From DATAQC01 sp046263055 (lineage in GTDB: Bacteria > Actinomycetota > Acidimicrobiia > Acidimicrobiales > AC-14): a DNA stretch of 13,325 nucleotides. Of the stretch, positions 10,827-13,325 are shown piece after piece. The notes below the pieces were generated by a model, which worked only from the letters and a program-made list of their open reading frames with translations, ran no database searches and was not told where the DNA came from. Location: contig JBHELO010000068.1 in the NCBI GenBank assembly GCA_046263055.1, positions 1 through 13,325 of the forward strand, written 5' to 3'. A program made the position numbers and the translations under genes. The number at the start of each line of letters is the position of its first letter. Within the stretch, counting starts at the first letter, position 1.

Positions 10827-10865
10827 CAGGCGCCGGCGCCCCCCAACCGAACCCGGAACGCGGGG
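10803..10865. terminator. Long bidirectional hairpin between the AbrB-type gene and rsmI
   Basis: The arm 10809-10824 pairs over 16 positions (one T-G) with 10845-10860. Past one bulged C, CCCCG (10803-10807) pairs with CGGGG (10861-10865). The 20-base loop holds the self-complementary GGCGCCGGCGCC. The AbrB stop codon lies at the end of the left arm. Symmetric, between convergent genes, without a U-run: a likely shared terminator. Confidence 0.7.
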
Positions 10866-10871
10866 CGGCGG

Positions 10872-11714
10872 TCAGAGGCGGGTGGCGGCGTCGTACACCT
10901 GGCGCTTGGGGACGCCCAGCTCGGTGGCCACCTCGGCGATGGCCGACCGCTTGTCGGTGCCGGCGTCCAGGCGGGCCCGCAGGGCGGCCTCCACGTCAGC
11001 GGGGCCGGCGGGCCCGGGCGGCGGCGCCCCGCCGAGCACGAGCACGTACTCGCCGCGCGGTTCGGTGGCGGCCAGGTGGCCGGGGGCGCTGCCCACCGTG
11101 CCCCGCCAGACGTCCTCGAACGCCTTGGTGAGCTCCCGGGCCACGACCAGGGCCCGCAGCGGATCGAGGGCGGCGGCCAGGTCGGCCGCCGTCTGGCGCA
11201 CCCGGTGGGGCGCTTCGAACAGCACCGTTGTCCGCCGCTCCGGGACCAGGCCGGCCAGACGCTCGGACCGGGCCCCGCCCTTGCGGGGCAGGAAGCCCTC
11301 GAAGCAGAACCGCCCGGTGGGCAGGCCGCTGACCACGAGGGCGGCCAGGGCGGCCGACGGCCCGGGCACCACCTCCACCCGGTGGCCGGCGGCGGCGGCC
11401 GCCGCCACCAGGCGCTCGCCGGGGTCGGACACCGCCGGCATGCCGGCGTCGGTCACCAGGGCGATCTGCTGGCCGGCGTCCAGGCGGGCCAACAGGGCCC
11501 GGACCTGGGCCGCCTCGGTGTGGTCGTTCACCGTCACCAGGCGATGGGCAGCGGCGACCCCGGCGTGGGACAGCAGGGCGCGGGTGCGCCGGGTGTCCTC
11601 GCAAGCCACCACGTCGGCCTCGGCCAGGGCGCGCACCGCCCGGGGCGAGAGGTCGCCCAGGTTGCCGATTGGCGTGGCCACCAAGACGAGGGTCCCGGCG
11701 CCCGGCGTGGTCAC
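10872..11714 (-). CDS. rsmI: 16S rRNA (cytidine1402-2'-O)-methyltransferase RsmI
   Basis: RsmI 2'-O-methylates C1402 in the decoding site of 16S rRNA using SAM. It is a tetrapyrrole-methylase fold protein of 280 aa. Visible motifs are LVLVATPIGNLGDLSPRAV (9-27), ADVVACEDTRRTRALL, VTVNDHTE, IALVTDAGMPAVSDPG, the SAM-site stretch VEVVPGPSAALAALVVSGL, FEGFLPRKG, FEAPHRV, VARELTKAFEDVWRG and GEYVLVLGG, followed by a basic C-terminal helical tail. The GTG at 11714 overlaps the stop of the preceding DUF192 gene as GTGA, so translation is coupled. A longer opening through DUF192 is rejected. It sits in the ychF-DUF192-rsmI run and ends just before the hairpin shared with the AbrB-type gene. Confidence 0.96.
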   Translation of the reverse strand: MTTPGAGTLVLVATPIGNLGDLSPRAVRALAEADVVACEDTRRTRALLSHAGVAAAHRLVTVNDHTEAAQVRALLARLDAGQQIALVTDAGMPAVSDPGERLVAAAAAAGHRVEVVPGPSAALAALVVSGLPTGRFCFEGFLPRKGGARSERLAGLVPERRTTVLFEAPHRVRQTAADLAAALDPLRALVVARELTKAFEDVWRGTVGSAPGHLAATEPRGEYVLVLGGAPPPGPAGPADVEAALRARLDAGTDKRSAIAEVATELGVPKRQVYDAATRL

Positions 11715-12073
11715 GGCGAGATCTCGAGGCGGTCGCCCACCGCCAGGCCCCATCGGGCGAACGCCCCCGCCTCGGCCTCGAGGATGCACCGGCACCGCAC
11801 GGACGGGCGGGTGATCCGCCCCGGCGGCATGACCACCATCCGCCGCACGACCAGGGTGCCGGGACCGGCCTCGCCGTCGCCCTGGCCCGGCCGCCCGCAG
11901 AAGGCCACGTCGATCGGGAAGCGCATGCCGAAGGAGTGGACCTGGCGGGCGGGGCGGAGCAGGAGCGCCCCGTCGATGCCGTCACGGCCCAGCAGCCCCT
12001 TCGAGCGGGCGCGGAACGACTCGGCCACCTCCAGGGCGGCCAGCACGGTGTCGTCCCGCAGGAGCCAGGGCAC
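11711..12073 (-). CDS. DUF192-family protein, 120 aa
   Basis: The family pattern is clear: ARSKGLLGRDGIDGALLL, then QVHSFGMRFPIDVAF, and near the end EAEAGAFARWGLAVGDRLEI. DUF192 proteins form a small beta-rich fold; the biochemical role is not established. Many bacterial members carry a signal peptide and are periplasmic, but this one has none, so it is probably cytoplasmic. The GTG start at 12073 is seven bp after the ychF stop, and the stop overlaps the rsmI start (GTGA), so the three genes form one translationally linked run. An insert around QGDGEAGPGTL is richer in Gly than usual. Confidence 0.9.
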   Translation of the reverse strand: MPWLLRDDTVLAALEVAESFRARSKGLLGRDGIDGALLLRPARQVHSFGMRFPIDVAFCGRPGQGDGEAGPGTLVVRRMVVMPPGRITRPSVRCRCILEAEAGAFARWGLAVGDRLEISP

Positions 12074-12080
12074 CGGGCAG

Positions 12081-13157
12081 CTACACGTTGAAGCGGATCT
12101 CGAGGACGTCGCCGTCGGCGACCTCGTACTCCTTGCCCTCGATGCGCAGCTTCCCGGCGTCGCGGGCCGCCGCCCACGAGCCGAGGTCCAGCAGGGCGTC
12201 CCACCGGATGACCTCGGCCCGGATGAACCCCCGCTGGAGGTCCGAGTGGATGACGCCCGCGCACTCCGGCGCCTTGGCCCCGGCCCGGAACGTCCAGGCC
12301 CGGGACTCCTTGTCCCCGGTCGTGAGGAAGGTGCGCCGGCCGAGGAGGTGGTAGGCGGCCCGCACGACGCGAGGCAGGGCGCCCTCGCCCAGGCCCAGCC
12401 CCTCGAGGAGCTCGGCCCGCGACCCGGCGTCGAGCTGGGCCGCCTCCGCCTCGAGCTGCACGCTCACGCCCAGGACGTCGGCGGCGTCGCCCAGCTCGGC
12501 GGCCACCGGCTTGGTCACCGCGTCGGCGTCGGCCAGCTGGTCCTCGCCCAGGTTGACGACCACCAGCAGCGGCTTGTTGGTGAGCAGGAACATGGGCCGC
12601 AACGCTGCCCGGTGAGCGGGCGAGAGGGGCGACCGCCAGATGGGCACGCCGTCGTTGAGCGCCGCCACGGCCGCCTGCAGGGCGGCCACCTCGTCGGCCA
12701 GCGACGGGTCGAAACGGGCCATCTTCTGGCGCTTGGCCAGCTGGGCCTCGGCCGATTCGGCGTCGGCCAGCACCAGCTCCAGCTCCAGGGTGGCCAGGTC
12801 GGACAGGGGCTCGGTGCTGCCGACAACGTTGCCGTCCTCGAAGGCCCGCAGCACCAGGAGGACGGCGTCCACCTCGCGGATCCCGCCGAGGAAGCGGTTG
12901 CCCAGACCCTCACCGGACGACGACCCGGCCACCAGACCGGCGATGTCCACCAGCTCGGCGGTGGCGGGCACGACCTTCTTGGACCGGCTCATCCCGGCCA
13001 GGGCGGTGAGGCGAGAATCGGGTACTGCGGCGATCCCGACCTGGGTCTCGGTGGTGGAGAACGGGTGGGCGGCCACCACCGCCGAGCCGCCGGTGAGGGC
13101 GTTGAACAGGGCCGACTTCCCCGAGTTGGGCAGGCCTACCAGGCCCAGGCGCTCCAC
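12081..13157 (-). CDS. ychF: Ribosome-associated P-loop ATPase/GTPase YchF (OLA1 family)
   Basis: YchF is an Obg-superfamily P-loop protein that prefers ATP and binds ribosomes; it is linked to translation and oxidative-stress control. The protein shows the P-loop GLPNSGKS (8-15), HPFSTTETQVG, the G3 region ELVDIAGLV with GEGLGNRFL, then a coiled-coil helical insert (about 125-200). The usual NKxD specificity motif is replaced by VVNLGED, as expected for YchF. The C-terminal TGS domain closes it (RTFLTTGDKESRAWTF, PECAGVIHSDLQRGFIRAEV, VADGDVLEIRFN). GTG at 13157 gives 358 aa, like the family (363 in E. coli), and has a TAGCCT box eight bases upstream. An in-frame GTG at 13184 would add nine residues and is possible. 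It diverges from the bL37 gene. Confidence 0.95.
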   Translation of the reverse strand: MERLGLVGLPNSGKSALFNALTGGSAVVAAHPFSTTETQVGIAAVPDSRLTALAGMSRSKKVVPATAELVDIAGLVAGSSSGEGLGNRFLGGIREVDAVLLVLRAFEDGNVVGSTEPLSDLATLELELVLADAESAEAQLAKRQKMARFDPSLADEVAALQAAVAALNDGVPIWRSPLSPAHRAALRPMFLLTNKPLLVVVNLGEDQLADADAVTKPVAAELGDAADVLGVSVQLEAEAAQLDAGSRAELLEGLGLGEGALPRVVRAAYHLLGRRTFLTTGDKESRAWTFRAGAKAPECAGVIHSDLQRGFIRAEVIRWDALLDLGSWAAARDAGKLRIEGKEYEVADGDVLEIRFNV

Positions 13158-13165
13158 AGCCGCCC

Positions 13166-13171
13166 AGGCTA
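13166..13171 (-). promoter_or_regulatory. Candidate leaderless -10 box for ychF
   Basis: TAGCCT (13171-13166, minus strand) lies eight bases before the GTG at 13157 and no ribosome site precedes that codon. If the longer start at 13184 is used instead, this box would be inside the gene and irrelevant. Confidence 0.3.
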
Positions 13172-13194
13172 CCGGCCGGGTCACGCTGCCCGTC

Positions 13195-13200
13195 TAACCT
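13195..13200 (+). promoter_or_regulatory. Leaderless -10 box for the bL37 gene
   Basis: TAACCT ends eight bases before the ATG at 13209 and there is no Shine-Dalgarno, so transcription probably starts at or within two bases of the ATG. No -35 is visible. Confidence 0.45.
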
Positions 13201-13208
13201 CGTGCGCC

Positions 13209-13292
13209 ATGTCCAAGAAGACCAACAAGCGCAAGATCAAGTCCCGGCGCAAGAAGGCCAACCACGGCAAGCGGCCCAACGCCGGGCGGTAG
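13209..13292 (+). CDS. Large ribosomal subunit protein bL37, 27 aa
   Basis: The product is a tiny, highly basic peptide: MSKKTNKRKIKSRRKK followed by ANHGKRPNAGR. The KANHGKRPN ending matches, from memory, the actinobacterial protein identified as bL37 in the Mycobacterium smegmatis 50S structure (about 24 aa, basic start, ending KANHGKRPNA). It would bind 23S rRNA. The gene starts 24 bp from the alternative ychF GTG on the opposite strand and uses a -10 box directly before the ATG. Being short and lacking a ribosome site, it is commonly left unannotated. The conserved ending makes the assignment strong, but exact homology needs an alignment. Confidence 0.85.
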   Translation: MSKKTNKRKIKSRRKKANHGKRPNAGR

Positions 13293-13325
13293 CCGTCACC
13301 ACCGGCCCCGTCGTCCCGCCGGCGC

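Noticed and set aside
11076..13292. 738-codon open frame on the plus strand
   Set aside because: It lies antisense to rsmI, DUF192 and ychF, is Gly/Arg/His/Val-rich with no domain, has no ribosome site, and arises from GC-rich codon bias. Only its last 28 codons, the bL37 gene, are real.

Overview
This 13.3 kb window is a very GC-rich, densely coded chromosomal segment dominated by housekeeping genes. An actinobacterial origin is the best reading. The base composition fits, GTG and TTG starts are common, several genes lack a Shine-Dalgarno but have a TANNNT box a few bases before the start codon, and two tiny basic proteins match (from memory) the actinobacterial ribosomal proteins bS22 and bL37. 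The unusual RlpA-like, AbrB/zinc-ribbon and truncated GlmU proteins suggest a deep lineage such as Acidimicrobiia. That last placement is inference.

Layout, left to right. Positions 1-1034 hold three small minus-strand genes of unknown function: a truncated Ala/Gly/Pro-rich protein and two short single-pass membrane proteins. The 84-aa gene has a clear promoter region with phased direct repeats. Positions 1168-1740 encode a J-domain protein with a C-terminal zinc-ribbon-like motif. A 368-bp gene-poor stretch follows, then a 32-residue membrane microprotein (2109-2207). Positions 2324-5768 are the minus-strand cluster glmU-prs-rplY-pth, ending in a strong hairpin at 2279-2316. A plus-strand tRNA-Gln(TTG) (5857-5929) separates it from the next minus-strand run: metG-tatD-(RlpA-like)-rsmA-ispE-bS22 (10529 down to 5940). 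A plus-strand AbrB-type regulator (10554-10826) diverges from metG by 24 bp and converges on rsmI across a long hairpin. The minus-strand run ychF-DUF192-rsmI covers 13157-10872. A divergent bL37 gene (13209-13292) closes the window.

Functional logic. glmU and prs supply UDP-sugar and PRPP. rplY, pth, metG, rsmA, rsmI, bS22, bL37, ychF and tRNA-Gln serve translation and ribosome biogenesis. ispE serves isoprenoid synthesis. tatD is a metal-dependent nuclease family member, and the RlpA-like protein probably acts at the cell wall. The order rsmI-abrB-metG-tatD-(wall protein)-rsmA-ispE-glmU-prs-rplY-pth is, from memory, essentially the Bacillus subtilis order (yabC-abrB-metS-yabD-yabE-ksgA-ispE-gcaD-prs-ctc-spoVC) and overlaps the Mycobacterium metS-tatD-rpfB-ksgA-ispE and glmU-prsA-rplY-pth blocks. 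I read it as an anciently conserved neighbourhood.

I found no mobile element, CRISPR array, phage or defence genes. The most interesting points are a GlmU that stops just before its acetyltransferase active site, an RlpA-like protein at the rpfB/yabE position without the usual His, an AbrB with a four-Cys C-terminus, an in-frame 51-bp repeat insertion in tatD, the membrane microprotein, a set of apparently leaderless promoters, and a 31-bp-phased direct repeat before an uncharacterised membrane gene.
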